64,000 bases of DNA from Methylocystis bryophila. GTDB taxonomy: Bacteria; Pseudomonadota; Alphaproteobacteria; Rhizobiales; Beijerinckiaceae. Position numbers and translations under genes: made by a program. Shown piece by piece: positions 32,737 to 41,585 of this stretch; position 1 is the stretch's first letter, and each line of letters opens with the position of its first letter. Below the pieces are notes generated by a model that was not told the origin of the DNA, searched no databases, and saw only the letters and a list, made by a program, of their open reading frames with translations. Where the stretch lies: the NCBI RefSeq assembly GCF_027925445.1, contig NZ_AP027149.1, forward strand, positions 62,001 through 126,000. Direction: 5' to 3'.

Positions 32737-33201
32737 ATGAGCGTGGTGACGATCCGAGATGTCGCCCCCGGGGACAAGACGGCCTGGCTGACGCTATGGG
32801 GCGGCTATTGCGATTTCTACCGAGCCGAGATCCCCCCTGCCGTCACCGAGGCGAGCTGGAAAAGGCTCGTCGACCCGCGATCGGATTTCGTCGGGCGTGT
32901 CGCCGAGCTTGAAGGCGAGATTGTGGGTTTCGTCCTTTTGGTCATCCATCCATGTAGCTGGACCATTGCCCCCGTCTGCTACCTCGAAGACCTCTATGTT
33001 GCGCCAAAAGCGCGCGGGCTTAGCGTCGGCAGGGCGCTCATCGAGGACGTCCTCAGCCTCGCCCGCCAAAACGCGTGGGCGCGCGTCTATTGGCACACCG
33101 AAGCCGACAACGCCGCGGCGCGGCGGCTTTACGACCGCTTTGGCAAGGCGGATGGTTTTGTGCGCTACCAGCTTCGCCTCGACGACGCGTCTTCCGCTTG
33201 A
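32737..33201 (+). CDS. GNAT family N-acetyltransferase
   Basis: 154 residues from the ATG at 32737. VTIRDVAPGDKTAWLTLWGG begins the fold, IVGFVLLVIHP and YLEDLYVAPKARGLSVGRAL (about 87-106) form the acetyl-CoA loop (motif A, RGLSVG), and VYWHTEADNAAARRLYDRFG (about 119-138) is motif B. It acetylates an unknown amine in the cytosol. It is a single gene bounded by repeat and intergenic sequence. Confidence 0.88.
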   Translation: MSVVTIRDVAPGDKTAWLTLWGGYCDFYRAEIPPAVTEASWKRLVDPRSDFVGRVAELEGEIVGFVLLVIHPCSWTIAPVCYLEDLYVAPKARGLSVGRALIEDVLSLARQNAWARVYWHTEADNAAARRLYDRFGKADGFVRYQLRLDDASSA

Positions 33202-33555
33202 TGAGATAGGCGCCAGATCATAAAGCCGGGGCGAGTTCTCATCGCACAAGCCTATCAACTCCCGCGGAATTTGCGCGCGCGATGCAACCAAGGCGGAAGC
33301 GGCCTTTTCGCGCGGAGCGGGGGAATTCGCCCGGGTGGCCCCACGAGTCAGCGCGCCTTGTCGCAAGCTTGACCTCACAATGGCGCCCGAGGCGCCGACC
33401 CCGCGCAGATTTCCACAAGTTCACGCAGCGATCCGAAGCCCGGTTCTTGCGGCGGCGCAACATCACGTCATCGTCGTAAATATGTCATTTCCAGATTCAT
33501 TGAGGCGACGCATAATCGAGACAAAGTTGCCGTAGCACTTGGCTAGCTTCCCCTT
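33202..33555. other. Intergenic region without recognisable gene
   Basis: Between the GNAT and PAP2 genes about 350 bases contain only short frames lacking ribosome sites, and a fragment with GCGGCCTTTTCGCGCGGA that vaguely resembles the dispersed repeat. The last 90 bases are AT-richer and probably hold the PAP2 promoter. Confidence 0.5.
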
Positions 33556-34170
33556 ATGACGTTCTTGCCCCACTCCCTTTCGCCAGATGCGCGCTTTCCC
33601 CGCCTGGCGCGCCTCGGCGCCGCCGGCCCCGCGCTCTGCCGCTGCGCCGCCCGCTTCCTCGAGGCGGATCTCGAGCTCGTTCGAAAGCTGAACGCCGAAG
33701 GATCAGCGCTGCTGCGGCCCGCTGCGGTCGTGATCAGCAAGCTCGGCAACGGCTGGATTTATCTCTTTATCGCCGCCTTCGTTTTCGGAGAATTAGGCTG
33801 GAACGGCGGCAAGCTCATGGCCCTGCTGGCCGGGATCAACGCTGCGGCGCTGCATCTGCTCTATCCCGTGATCAAGCAGCGTTTCAAACGGCCGCGTCCT
33901 TTCGCGGTCGACCCGAGCCTGCCGTCCCTTTTGCGGACTCTCGACGAGCATTCCTTCCCCAGCGGTCACGCGATGACTCTCGTCGGCGTGCTGACGCCCA
34001 TCGTCCTGTTATGGCCCGCCGCCTTCTTCTCGGCCGTCATCATGGCTTGCGGCATGGCCTGGTCGCGCATCGCGACCGGCCATCATTATCCGAGCGACGT
34101 GCTCGCTGGCGCCGGGCTCGGCATGGGCCTTGGTTACTGCCTCTCCTCGAGCATATTGGCCTTCCTTTGA
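33556..34170 (+). CDS. PAP2-family phosphatase
   Basis: 204 residues with several membrane helices. The tripartite phosphatase signature is complete: KQRFKRPRP (about 114-122), FPSGH (about 139-143) and SRIATGHHYPSDV (about 175-187). This fold dephosphorylates lipid phosphates such as phosphatidate or undecaprenyl diphosphate at the periplasmic face of the membrane. An N-terminal extension (FLPHSLSPDARFPRLARLG) precedes the first helix. Substrate is unknown. Confidence 0.9.
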   Translation: MTFLPHSLSPDARFPRLARLGAAGPALCRCAARFLEADLELVRKLNAEGSALLRPAAVVISKLGNGWIYLFIAAFVFGELGWNGGKLMALLAGINAAALHLLYPVIKQRFKRPRPFAVDPSLPSLLRTLDEHSFPSGHAMTLVGVLTPIVLLWPAAFFSAVIMACGMAWSRIATGHHYPSDVLAGAGLGMGLGYCLSSSILAFL

Positions 34171-34255
34171 AGTTGGGGCTCTTCCCCTTTTAGGCTTCCC
34201 CGCTGCAAGTCTTGCCTTGAGCGCGAGCCGCGCCCAGGCCCCGGTGGAAGCGATC

Positions 34256-34312
34256 ATCGCGTGATTCCGCGCGATCGGAACGCGCTCTAAACTTATAGAA
34301 ATCGTTCCCGTT
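34256..34312. repeat. Partial copy of the dispersed repeat
   Basis: CGCGTGATTCCGCGCGATCGGAACGCGCTCTAAACTTATAGAAATCG shows in broken order the GATTCCG, CGCGCTCTAAA and GAAATCG modules of the family. It separates the convergent PAP2 and 88-residue genes. Confidence 0.4.
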
Positions 34313-34315
34313 TTC

Positions 34316-34582
34316 TCACTCGAAGGCGACAGCCAGCCCGCGCTTGTCGCATTCGCGTTCTATCGCCTCCAGAATTTTTGCAAGCTCGTCGAGCTCGACG
34401 AGGCGCTCTTCGTCGGGCGGATCCCAATGCTCAATCTCGTCGAGGCCGACGAGCAGATCCGCCTCGTCCTCCGCATCCTCCGGCGCCGGAGCGAAAGGGA
34501 TCGTCAGAACACGACCCCAAGCGCGCACGCAAAAGGCGTGATCGCCGATTTCGACTGCGATTGAGCTTCCGCGTCGCGTCAT
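34316..34582 (-). CDS. Acidic hypothetical protein
   Basis: 88 residues from the ATG at 34582. A beta-rich start (SSIAVEIGDHAFCVRAWGRV, LTIPFAP) is followed by a very acidic stretch (PEDAEDEADLLVGLDEIEHW, DPPDEERLVELDELAKILEA). Short proteins of this layout are conserved in some Hyphomicrobiales; the first part resembles Imm74-like immunity domains in rhythm, but that is not firm. It lies 70 bases from the mutY stop on the same strand. Confidence 0.65.
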   Translation of the reverse strand: MTRRGSSIAVEIGDHAFCVRAWGRVLTIPFAPAPEDAEDEADLLVGLDEIEHWDPPDEERLVELDELAKILEAIERECDKRGLAVAFE

Positions 34583-34652
34583 TTAGTTTTCTCTCTTGAT
34601 TGCCGCCAAAGCTTCTGCTGCGTCTCTCGGCGAGCCGTTGTCAGCGCGGACC

Positions 34653-35786
34653 TCATTTTGTGATTGGCTTCCGTCCGTCAGAAAGACCCGCATGGACCGC
34701 GACCTTGCGCATCAGGGTCGGCAAGCCCTGCTCGTCGAGCCTTGCGGTCGAGATCCAAAGGCCTTTCGCGCCGGCGCCCCCTTGCGCGACGTAAACGGCA
34801 AGCTCCAGCGAAAAATGCGTGAACACGTGATGCACCGCGCCGTCGAGACGCCGCCAGCGGGCCTTGATCGGCGCATGCGCGAGCTGCGCTTCGGGAGCCA
34901 CGTCCTCCCCGAGCGGCGTCGTCGGAAAAGCGGTCATCGACCCGAGCAGCCCTGCGCTCGGTCGGCGCAGCAACAAGACTTCATCGTCCCTGAGCAGCAC
35001 GAAGGCCGCGCCGCGGCGATGCGGCTTCGCGGTCTTCGCGCTCCTCATCGGATAATCCTCGGGCGCTCCGGCGCGGCGCGCTTCGCAAGCGGAGGACCAG
35101 GAGCAGCGGTCGCATTGGGGAGCGCGCGGCCGGCAAATCGTGGCGCCGAGATCCATCATCGCCTGCGCGAAGTCGCCGGCTCGCGCAGAGGGCAAGAGCA
35201 AGGCGGCGCGCCGCTCGACCTCGCGTTTCAGCGCCGGGCGCGGATCCGCCAGGGTGTAAAGGCGGGAGATCACGCGCTCGACATTGCCGTCCACGGCGAC
35301 GCAGGGCTCCCCATAGGCGATGGCGGCGATCGCGGCGGCCGTATAGGCGCCGACGCCGGGCAGCTCGCGCAGCTCGGCCGCCCGACGCGGAAAACGCCCT
35401 CCGTGACGGCGCGCGACGGTTATCGCGCAGGCGTGCAGATTGCGGGCGCGCGCGTAATAGCCGAGCCCGGCCCAGGCGGCGAGCACATCCTCGATCGGCG
35501 CGGCAGCCAAGGATTCGACGGTCGGCCAGCGCGCCAGGAACTTGGCGAAATAGCCTTTCACCGTCGCGACCGTGGTCTGTTGCAGCATGATTTCGGAGAG
35601 CCACACCGCGTAAGGATCGGCGCATCGGCCCGGCAACGCCCGCCAGGGAAGATCGCGACGCTCGAGGTCCCACCAACGCAGGAGGCTGTCTCCGAGCGGC
35701 GTGTTCGTGGGAAGGCGAGAAATGTTGGGCTGACGCGTCAAGACCGGGTTCTCAAGAGATGCTCGCCTCGCGGCGGCGCAGGCCAT
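34653..35786 (-). CDS. mutY: A/G-specific adenine glycosylase
   Basis: 377 residues from the ATG at 35786, chosen for the GGAGG ribosome site 5 bases upstream. The HhH-GPD domain holds WLSEIMLQQTTVATV (catalytic Glu), ELPGVGAYTAAAIAAIAYG (HhH) and VAVDGNVERV (catalytic Asp). The [4Fe-4S] ligands are CRPRAPQCDRCSWSSAC, C-x6-C-x2-C-x5-C. The C-terminal NUDIX-like domain (about 250-370) recognises 8-oxoG. It removes A opposite 8-oxoG. It is divergent from the DUF721 gene with only 13 bases between the starts. Confidence 0.95.
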   Translation of the reverse strand: MACAAARRASLENPVLTRQPNISRLPTNTPLGDSLLRWWDLERRDLPWRALPGRCADPYAVWLSEIMLQQTTVATVKGYFAKFLARWPTVESLAAAPIEDVLAAWAGLGYYARARNLHACAITVARRHGGRFPRRAAELRELPGVGAYTAAAIAAIAYGEPCVAVDGNVERVISRLYTLADPRPALKREVERRAALLLPSARAGDFAQAMMDLGATICRPRAPQCDRCSWSSACEARRAGAPEDYPMRSAKTAKPHRRGAAFVLLRDDEVLLLRRPSAGLLGSMTAFPTTPLGEDVAPEAQLAHAPIKARWRRLDGAVHHVFTHFSLELAVYVAQGGAGAKGLWISTARLDEQGLPTLMRKVAVHAGLSDGRKPITK

Positions 35787-35799
35787 ATAACCTCCGGCC

Positions 35800-36366
35800 A
35801 TGGCCATGCAGAAGCATACGCGATGGGAGACGCGCCGGCTCGCGGAGCTCGTCAACCGGGCGCTCGATCCGCTGATCGCCAAGCAAGGCTTTGGCGAAAC
35901 GGCGCTGCTGACGCAATGGGAGACGGTCGTCGGCGCTCGGCTTGCGGCGATCTGCGAGCCGGAACGCCTCAAATGGCCGCCTCGCCCTAAAAACCCGCCG
36001 AAGGAAGCGCCGATTCAAGCCGCAACCCTCATGCTGCGGGTCGAGCCGGGTTTCGGCCTGGACGTACAGCACATGGCCGGCGCGCTGATCGACCGGATCA
36101 ATGCGCATCTCGGCTGGCGCTGCGTCGCCAGGATCGCCATGCGGCAGGAACCGCTTCGCCGGGCTGCGCCAAAGCGACGCCCCGAAGCAACGCCTCGCGA
36201 TCCCGATCTTCGCGCGCGCGCCGAGGCGGCGACCCAGGGAATCGCCGATGAGGCTTTGCGCCGGGCGCTGACAAAGCTTGGCGAACAAACATTCGCGCAA
36301 GCGGCTCCTCAGAGTGACAACAGCGCGAGCGAAGCCGTCCAGTCTGGAAGATTTCCAGCTCGCTAA
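35800..36366 (+). CDS. DUF721 / DciA-like protein
   Basis: 188 residues. The DUF721 domain covers about 8-125: RLAELVNRALDPLIAKQGFG, LLTQWETVVGARLAAICEP, LMLRVEPGFGLDVQHMAGAL and GWRCVARIAM. The C-terminus is charged and disordered. DUF721 proteins include DciA, the ancestral loader of the replicative helicase DnaB; in alphaproteobacteria this gene normally lies next to mutY, as here. A start at 35806 is also possible. Confidence 0.85.
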   Translation: MAMQKHTRWETRRLAELVNRALDPLIAKQGFGETALLTQWETVVGARLAAICEPERLKWPPRPKNPPKEAPIQAATLMLRVEPGFGLDVQHMAGALIDRINAHLGWRCVARIAMRQEPLRRAAPKRRPEATPRDPDLRARAEAATQGIADEALRRALTKLGEQTFAQAAPQSDNSASEAVQSGRFPAR

Positions 36367-36612
36367 GTCTTCGGGCCAGAAAGAAATCGACGGCGCGCAC
36401 CCCTCAATCCTTTAAGGAACCGGTAAAAAGGGCAGCGTCAGCCATGGCCCTTCTTCTTGGGTCGACACAGATGAGTCGCAGAGCGGGCCTATGATCCGCT
36501 TCCATCGGCACGGCGATTGCTCCATCCTCTCGCAAACACAGCCGCGTCGGAAAAGCGACGAAAGGTTTGCACTTTTGGATGAGACCGCATAAACTGCTGA
36601 AAGAAAAGGCAG

Positions 36613-36629
36613 TTTATAAGGTTTCCAAA
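36613..36629 (+). promoter_or_regulatory. Candidate Irr box (iron control element) before bfd-bfr
   Basis: TTTATAAGGTTTCCAAA agrees with the ICE consensus TTTAGAA-N3-TTCTAAA except for one base in each arm. It lies 13 bases before the bfd ATG. In Hyphomicrobiales Irr represses iron-storage genes under low iron, which fits a bacterioferritin operon. Confidence 0.55.
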
Positions 36630-36641
36630 CTAGGGCCTCCG

Positions 36642-36869
36642 ATGATACTCTGCTCTTGCAACGTGCTCTCGGATCGCGAAATCCAGTCCGCGCTCGCCTC
36701 GGGCGGCCGGCGTAGCGTAGGCGGGCTGTTCCGCAGCCTTGGATGCGAAGCGAAATGTGGGCGCTGCGCGCGCAGCATTGCCGCCGCCATAGAAGGCTGC
36801 AGCAACGCCGCGGACGCCTGTAGCGACGCATGCCAGTCCTGCAGCGCCGAAGAGCGGGCGGCGGCCTGA
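36642..36869 (+). CDS. bfd: Bacterioferritin-associated ferredoxin
   Basis: 75 residues from the ATG at 36642. The [2Fe-2S] ligands follow the Bfd spacing: Cys4 and Cys6 (MILCSC), Cys39 and Cys42 (CGRC), C-x-C-x32-C-x2-C. Bfd reduces stored iron in bacterioferritin so that it can be released. The C-terminal tail carries four additional Cys (CSNAADACSDACQSC), longer than in E. coli Bfd. The bacterioferritin gene follows 35 bases downstream. Confidence 0.92.
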   Translation: MILCSCNVLSDREIQSALASGGRRSVGGLFRSLGCEAKCGRCARSIAAAIEGCSNAADACSDACQSCSAEERAAA

Positions 36870-36904
36870 GCCGCACGCAAGAGACATTTTAGGAGGAATG
36901 AAGC

Positions 36905-37384
36905 ATGCGCGGCGACGCGAAGGTTCTCGACTATCTCAACCGCGGCCTTCGCGCCGAGCTCACGGCCGTCAATCAATATTGGCTTCACTTCCGGATCTTC
37001 GACAATTGGGGCTACCGAGAGCTCGCCAAAAAGTGGCGCGAAGAGTCCATCGAGGAGATGAAGCACGCCGACGAGTTCGTGAAGCGCATTCTCTTCCTTG
37101 AAGGCTTCCCGAACATGCAGACGCTCGATCCCCTGAAGATCGGCGAGAGCGTCGAGGAGATCATCAAGGCCGACCTCACCACCGAGATGGAGGCGCGCGC
37201 CATGTATATCGAGGCCGCCGCCTACTGCCTCTCCATCAACGACCGCGTCTCGGAGAGGCTGTTCCTCGACATCGTCAAGAGCGAGGAAGGCCACATCGAC
37301 TTCCTCGAGACGCAGCAGGAGCTGATCAAGCAGCTCGGCGTCCAGCTCTATGCGCAGAGCCACATCGGCGAGCTCGAGTCCTGA
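36905..37384 (+). CDS. bfr: Bacterioferritin
   Basis: 159 residues, AGGAGGAATG before the ATG at 36905. The four-helix ferritin fold has Glu18, the axial haem ligand Met52 (EEMKHAD), the ferroxidase residues Glu51 and His54, Glu94 and Glu127/His130 in SEEGHIDFLETQ. It stores iron as a 24-mer. The sequence YLNRGLRAELTAVNQYWLHF is the usual start. The whole bfd-bfr unit follows the Irr-type box. Confidence 0.97.
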   Translation: MRGDAKVLDYLNRGLRAELTAVNQYWLHFRIFDNWGYRELAKKWREESIEEMKHADEFVKRILFLEGFPNMQTLDPLKIGESVEEIIKADLTTEMEARAMYIEAAAYCLSINDRVSERLFLDIVKSEEGHIDFLETQQELIKQLGVQLYAQSHIGELES

Positions 37385-37529
37385 GGGCTTCACGAGATTC
37401 GTTCTCGGAACGTGCAGCGCCCTTTTGACCTTCTCTCGCGCTGGGCCTAGGCGCGCTGCCTGGGCTCAGAGCGACCGACGATATGAGCACAATCAACAAA
37501 CGGAACGGGCCGACTGGGCAGAAGCTGAT

Positions 37530-39344
37530 TCACTTCTTGAATACGGCGTCAAACTCCTCGGCCGTTAATTCTCGCGAATGATCCCCGTAGTCGTAAAGGC
37601 GGGACAAGAGGTCATGTAACGTGGACGACTTCGGGCCAGGCGGAGGAGCCTGGTCCGCGAGCGGCATCCACTCCCGCGGCAAATAGAAATTCTCGGAAAC
37701 CTCCTTCCCGCGCACCACCAAATAGAATGGCGCGGGTTCGTCGTTCGTCTTCAAGCTGAAGGGAAGGCGGTAGTGGGCTCGAATCCGCGCCCCCGAATAC
37801 TGCAGAAGTTGCACGAACAAAGTCGCTGCGGAATTTCGTTTGCCGGCCTCCGCTTTGGAGACGTCGAAAATCTCGTCGAGAGTTAGCGCTTTTGTCAAAA
37901 GCCGTTTGCTGTCTTTCCTTGTGTCGGCGGGGTCCGAGAAGAAGTGCAAGACGGCCTCAAAGCGCGCATCAACCCAAGGCCTGTATTCGAACACGGCGGC
38001 GCCCGCCCCCTTTATCTCTGTCCAGCCGGGGAGCCCCGCCATGTCGATCGGCGAAGGAAGCCGAAGGAGCGCTATCGTCCCTCCGGTCAGGAGATAAGCG
38101 CGAGCGAATGGATTGTAGCTCGCATGGACCTGCTGTTTTTGGTCGAGCAACCAAACGCCGCCGACCGCAGCGACTTTCTCGGCGAGGGCAGAGCGAAATC
38201 TGGTCATCGCCTGATCGAGACTGTCGCTCGCGTGTTTCGCTTCCGCTTGAGTTGCTAGCCTCTCGATCGCGTTCGTAGCAATCAGCAGAGCTTGAACGCC
38301 CTGCGCCGGTGGCGTTTCCTTAGCCGCCCGTCTCTCCCTAGCAGGCCGAACCTCGGCGACCTTCTCGGGCAGCCGACCAAAAGTCGGCGAGCCGCGAAGC
38401 GGATCAACGTTGTAGCGATGATAAGCCTGCAAGTCGTCCAGCAGGCGGGGATCATGCCGGAGGCGGTCGTTGCTGATCCCCAGGTTCGCGACAACCACAC
38501 CCTCCGTCGCGTCCCATTCGACATCCTTAGGGCCGGGAAATACGCGCTCCGACAAGGGAAGATATTGGTACCAGACCTGAACGTCGGCGGTGAAGCCCGG
38601 TCGCAACCGCGGAATTTCTATCGCAAATCGGTTCGGCGTCCATTTCTGGCTCTTGGCCGCTTCACCTTCCAGATTGACAGTTACGTCATAGACAGCGCCA
38701 GCGACGTTGATCTCCACAACGAAATTCTCTGCGTCGACAGGCTTATCATTTTTGATGCGAAGCGCGAGCACCCTGTTCGGCAGTGTTTGCTCAATCTCCT
38801 TTCGGCGCAATTCGAGCCGTTCAAGCGCATCCGCTGTCCGAGGCCCTGTCGTCGCGCGTACAGCGGCGAAATTTTCGGAGTTCTCGGTGAGAAGCATGCG
38901 CAGCCGCGCATATTCGACCGCGCCGGGGTCAACGCCTCGACCCGCGACTCTAAGTTTCTCCGTCCGCTGGGGCCATCGCTTGAGCTCGCTTTGGATTGGC
39001 TCCGCCTCCAAGGCGTGAATCAACTCCATAAACTCGGTGCGATCTTTGAAAACGCGGGGCGGCCATTGAGATGGGTGGTCGCTCGTTTGGGAGTAGTAGG
39101 GAAAAGCTGGAAACGGCTCGATGCCGCCCATCGCAGCGCCAATGGGATCATCGGCGGGATTAACCGCCTCGAGCACCGCAGCGTCATATACGATGCCGGG
39201 AGGAGGCGTCCACACGGAAAGCACGAACAACAAGCTGCCACCGGTAAATACAACGAGCACTATCGCCGTGATTATAAGCTTGGGCAGAAAGGGCATTGCA
39301 GCCGCCCAATCAATCACCTTTTTAAGTGCTTCCAAGAAATCCAT
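37530..39344 (-). CDS. Large membrane-anchored protein of unknown function
   Basis: 604 residues from the ATG at 39344 (GGAGG upstream). One membrane helix at about 20-46 (LPKLIITAIVLVVFTGGSLL) and a large presumably extracytoplasmic part. Visible are a charged segment (about 125-190), a beta-rich region (VLALRIKNDKPVDAENFVVE, about 205-275), an Ala/Lys-rich helical stretch (about 345-400) and a C-terminal mixed part (HYRLPFSLKTNDEPAPFYLV). No known domain is recognised. It stands alone in 2 kb between iron storage genes and a regulator. Base composition is slightly lower in GC than its neighbours, so transfer is possible. Confidence 0.75.
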   Translation of the reverse strand: MDFLEALKKVIDWAAAMPFLPKLIITAIVLVVFTGGSLLFVLSVWTPPPGIVYDAAVLEAVNPADDPIGAAMGGIEPFPAFPYYSQTSDHPSQWPPRVFKDRTEFMELIHALEAEPIQSELKRWPQRTEKLRVAGRGVDPGAVEYARLRMLLTENSENFAAVRATTGPRTADALERLELRRKEIEQTLPNRVLALRIKNDKPVDAENFVVEINVAGAVYDVTVNLEGEAAKSQKWTPNRFAIEIPRLRPGFTADVQVWYQYLPLSERVFPGPKDVEWDATEGVVVANLGISNDRLRHDPRLLDDLQAYHRYNVDPLRGSPTFGRLPEKVAEVRPARERRAAKETPPAQGVQALLIATNAIERLATQAEAKHASDSLDQAMTRFRSALAEKVAAVGGVWLLDQKQQVHASYNPFARAYLLTGGTIALLRLPSPIDMAGLPGWTEIKGAGAAVFEYRPWVDARFEAVLHFFSDPADTRKDSKRLLTKALTLDEIFDVSKAEAGKRNSAATLFVQLLQYSGARIRAHYRLPFSLKTNDEPAPFYLVVRGKEVSENFYLPREWMPLADQAPPPGPKSSTLHDLLSRLYDYGDHSRELTAEEFDAVFKK

Positions 39345-39536
39345 TCATTCCTCCATTCTACCCAATTATTTACACGTCAGGCGCTTCTTGTTGCCGATGA
39401 ATTACCTTTATCATTAGTAATAACCCCTTTTCGGGCTTCCATCTAGCCAAGATCGTGCTTCAGCGCCTTCTGCTCGTTCGCTATTCCGAACGGAAACCGC
39501 TATTCTACCGTCCGCGCAGGGTGGGGAGCGGCCCGG

Positions 39537-40154
39537 ATGGGCGTCGAGGGACGGGAAAAGCAGAAGATCATGGAGGCTGGGGCGCTGGCGCTCTCGGGCC
39601 AGCTCGGGGCGACCGTGCAGCGGCTGCGCAAGGCTTACAATCTGTCGCTTTCCGAACTTTCACAGCAGTCCGGCGTCGCGAAGTCCATCATCAGCCAGAT
39701 CGAGCGCAATGAGACCAATCCGACGCTCGCGACGATCTGGCGCCTCGCGCAGGCGCTCGACGTCTCCATCGAGCGCGTGCTGCAAAGCGCGGCGGACGAG
39801 CCTTTCTTGGAGAAGACCAGCAGGGCCGACACGCCGATCCTCGTCTCCGACGACGGCCGTTGCCGGCTCGCGATCATCGGCTGGATCAAGACCGTCGAAT
39901 GGCTGCAGGTCTATGATTTCGCCGCCGAGCCCGGCGGCGCGCTCGAGTCGGAAGCGCATCAGCGCGGCGCGGTCGAGAGCCTCTCGCTCTCCGAGGGCGA
40001 GCTGACCGTCGAGGTCGGCGGCGCGGTCGAGACGGTCCGGGCGGGCGAGACGCTCCGCTATCGCTGCGACCGCGTGCATGTGATCCGCAATCTTGGCCAG
40101 GTCCCGGCGCGGGCGACGATGGTGTGCATCCTGAAGGCCGCGGCGATGGCGTGA
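39537..40154 (+). CDS. XRE-cupin transcriptional regulator
   Basis: 205 residues. The helix-turn-helix is at about 24-80: VQRLRKAYNLSLSELSQQSG, VAKSIISQIERNETNPTLAT, IWRLAQALDVSIERVL. The cupin domain at about 125-200 (LQVYDFAAEPGGALESEAHQ, LSEGELTVEVGGAVETVRAG) senses a small ligand. Regulators of this type control amino-acid or polyamine metabolism. The convergent neighbour is an aminotransferase gene; regulation of that gene is possible but not shown. Confidence 0.88.
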   Translation: MGVEGREKQKIMEAGALALSGQLGATVQRLRKAYNLSLSELSQQSGVAKSIISQIERNETNPTLATIWRLAQALDVSIERVLQSAADEPFLEKTSRADTPILVSDDGRCRLAIIGWIKTVEWLQVYDFAAEPGGALESEAHQRGAVESLSLSEGELTVEVGGAVETVRAGETLRYRCDRVHVIRNLGQVPARATMVCILKAAAMA

Positions 40155-40234
40155 GAGGCGGCGCCGGCGCCGCGCCGGCTCTGGGCGTCCGCGCGCGCGG
40201 CGACGCAAACCCTCCAGCCGACATCGCGTCTTCA

Positions 40235-41353
40235 TCACGCGGAGCGCATGAACGCCGAGATCTTCGCGAGACTCGCGATGAGGACATCGCGGTTGTTGGC
40301 GTAGCCGATCCGCACATAGCCCTCGCCTTCGAGCGCGCTGCCCGGCACGAGCAGGACGCCGGTCTTTTGGAGGAGCGAGACGCAAAAATCGCGTGATGGC
40401 TTGTCGGCGCCGAGGCGCAGCCACGCTGTCGTGCCGGACTTCGGCTTCACATAGGAGAGCTGCGGCTCCTCGGCGATCCAGGCGTCGAGCAGCGCGAGAT
40501 GGGCGCGCAGAATCTCGTGGTTGCGCTTCAAAATCGCGGCTTTGTTCTCGAGCGCGATCGCAGCCAGCAAATCGTTCAACATGCCGACGCTGATCGTGTT
40601 GTAGTCGCGATGGATCTGGATGCGGCGAAGCGTGTCGACAGGCGCGACGATCCATCCCAGGCGCAAGCCTGCGAGCGACCAGGTCTTGGACATGCCGCCC
40701 GTGCTGACGCCCTTCTCATAGACATCCGCGATGGACGCCGTGAAACCGTCGCCGTGTTGATCCGTTCCGCGATAGGCCTCGTCGCTCAAGACATAAGCGC
40801 CGCAGGAACGCGCCACTCGCGCGATCTCTTCGAGATGCGCGCGGTCCATCAGCGATCCGGTCGGGTTGTTGGGATTGGCGAAGGCGATGAGCCGTGTCGC
40901 CGGCGTGATCATTCCCCTCAGCTCGTCGAGGTCAGGCAGGAAAGCGTTTTCCTCACGCAAACGCAAAATATCGACCTTTGCGCCCATGCTCTCGGGGATA
41001 GAATAATGCTGCTGATAGGTCGGCAGGACGGATATGACGCGATCGCCGGGCTCGACGAGCGTTTCATAGACGAGCGCATTGGCGCCGATGCCGCCATGCG
41101 TGATCAGCACATTTTCGGCCTGCTGCTTCTCATACAAAGAAGCGACGTTGGCGCGCAGGCGCTCGGACCCGTCGATCGCGCCATAGGTGAGCTTCATCGG
41201 CAGAATTTCGCCGAGCAGCGCGTCTTCCTTTCCCGCGATTTTTATGAGCTCGCCGAGCGTGAGCGGCTCGACGCAGGTTTCCGCAAGGTTCAGCTCGCAA
41301 TCGTTCTCATAGTGATAGAGCCAGCGTTCGACGCCGAATTCTCGAATGCGCAT
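40235..41353 (-). CDS. PLP-dependent class I/II aminotransferase
   Basis: 372 residues from the ATG at 41353 (AAGGTGGAG upstream; GTG at 41362 also possible). Fold type I features: YGAIDGSERLRANVASLYEK, ITHGGIGANALVYETL, FANPNNPTGSLMD (about 155-167), YVLSDEAYRG (PLP Asp) and the Schiff-base Lys in STGGMSKTWSLAGLRLGW. The short N-terminus and ENDCELNLAETCVEPL lead-in suggest the aspartate-like or capreomycidine/MetC-like branch. Substrate is unknown. The XRE-cupin gene converges with it. Confidence 0.85.
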   Translation of the reverse strand: MRIREFGVERWLYHYENDCELNLAETCVEPLTLGELIKIAGKEDALLGEILPMKLTYGAIDGSERLRANVASLYEKQQAENVLITHGGIGANALVYETLVEPGDRVISVLPTYQQHYSIPESMGAKVDILRLREENAFLPDLDELRGMITPATRLIAFANPNNPTGSLMDRAHLEEIARVARSCGAYVLSDEAYRGTDQHGDGFTASIADVYEKGVSTGGMSKTWSLAGLRLGWIVAPVDTLRRIQIHRDYNTISVGMLNDLLAAIALENKAAILKRNHEILRAHLALLDAWIAEEPQLSYVKPKSGTTAWLRLGADKPSRDFCVSLLQKTGVLLVPGSALEGEGYVRIGYANNRDVLIASLAKISAFMRSA

Positions 41354-41585
41354 CAGCTCCACCTTCGCCTTGAGGCTGTTTTAGGCGGCCGGCCGCCGCG
41401 CGGCGACTATAGGCTTGAAGGAGAACCAGCGGAATGAGCCCTCCCTGCCGCGGACGGCCCCAGGGGCGACGGCTGGAAAAGGAGCAAGGGCGGTTGTATC
41501 CTCTGCCGAAGGGACGCGCCGGGGAAAGCCCCATGGCGCGAACAAGGGGGACGAAACCTCCGAACCCGGCATCGGAAACTTGCCA

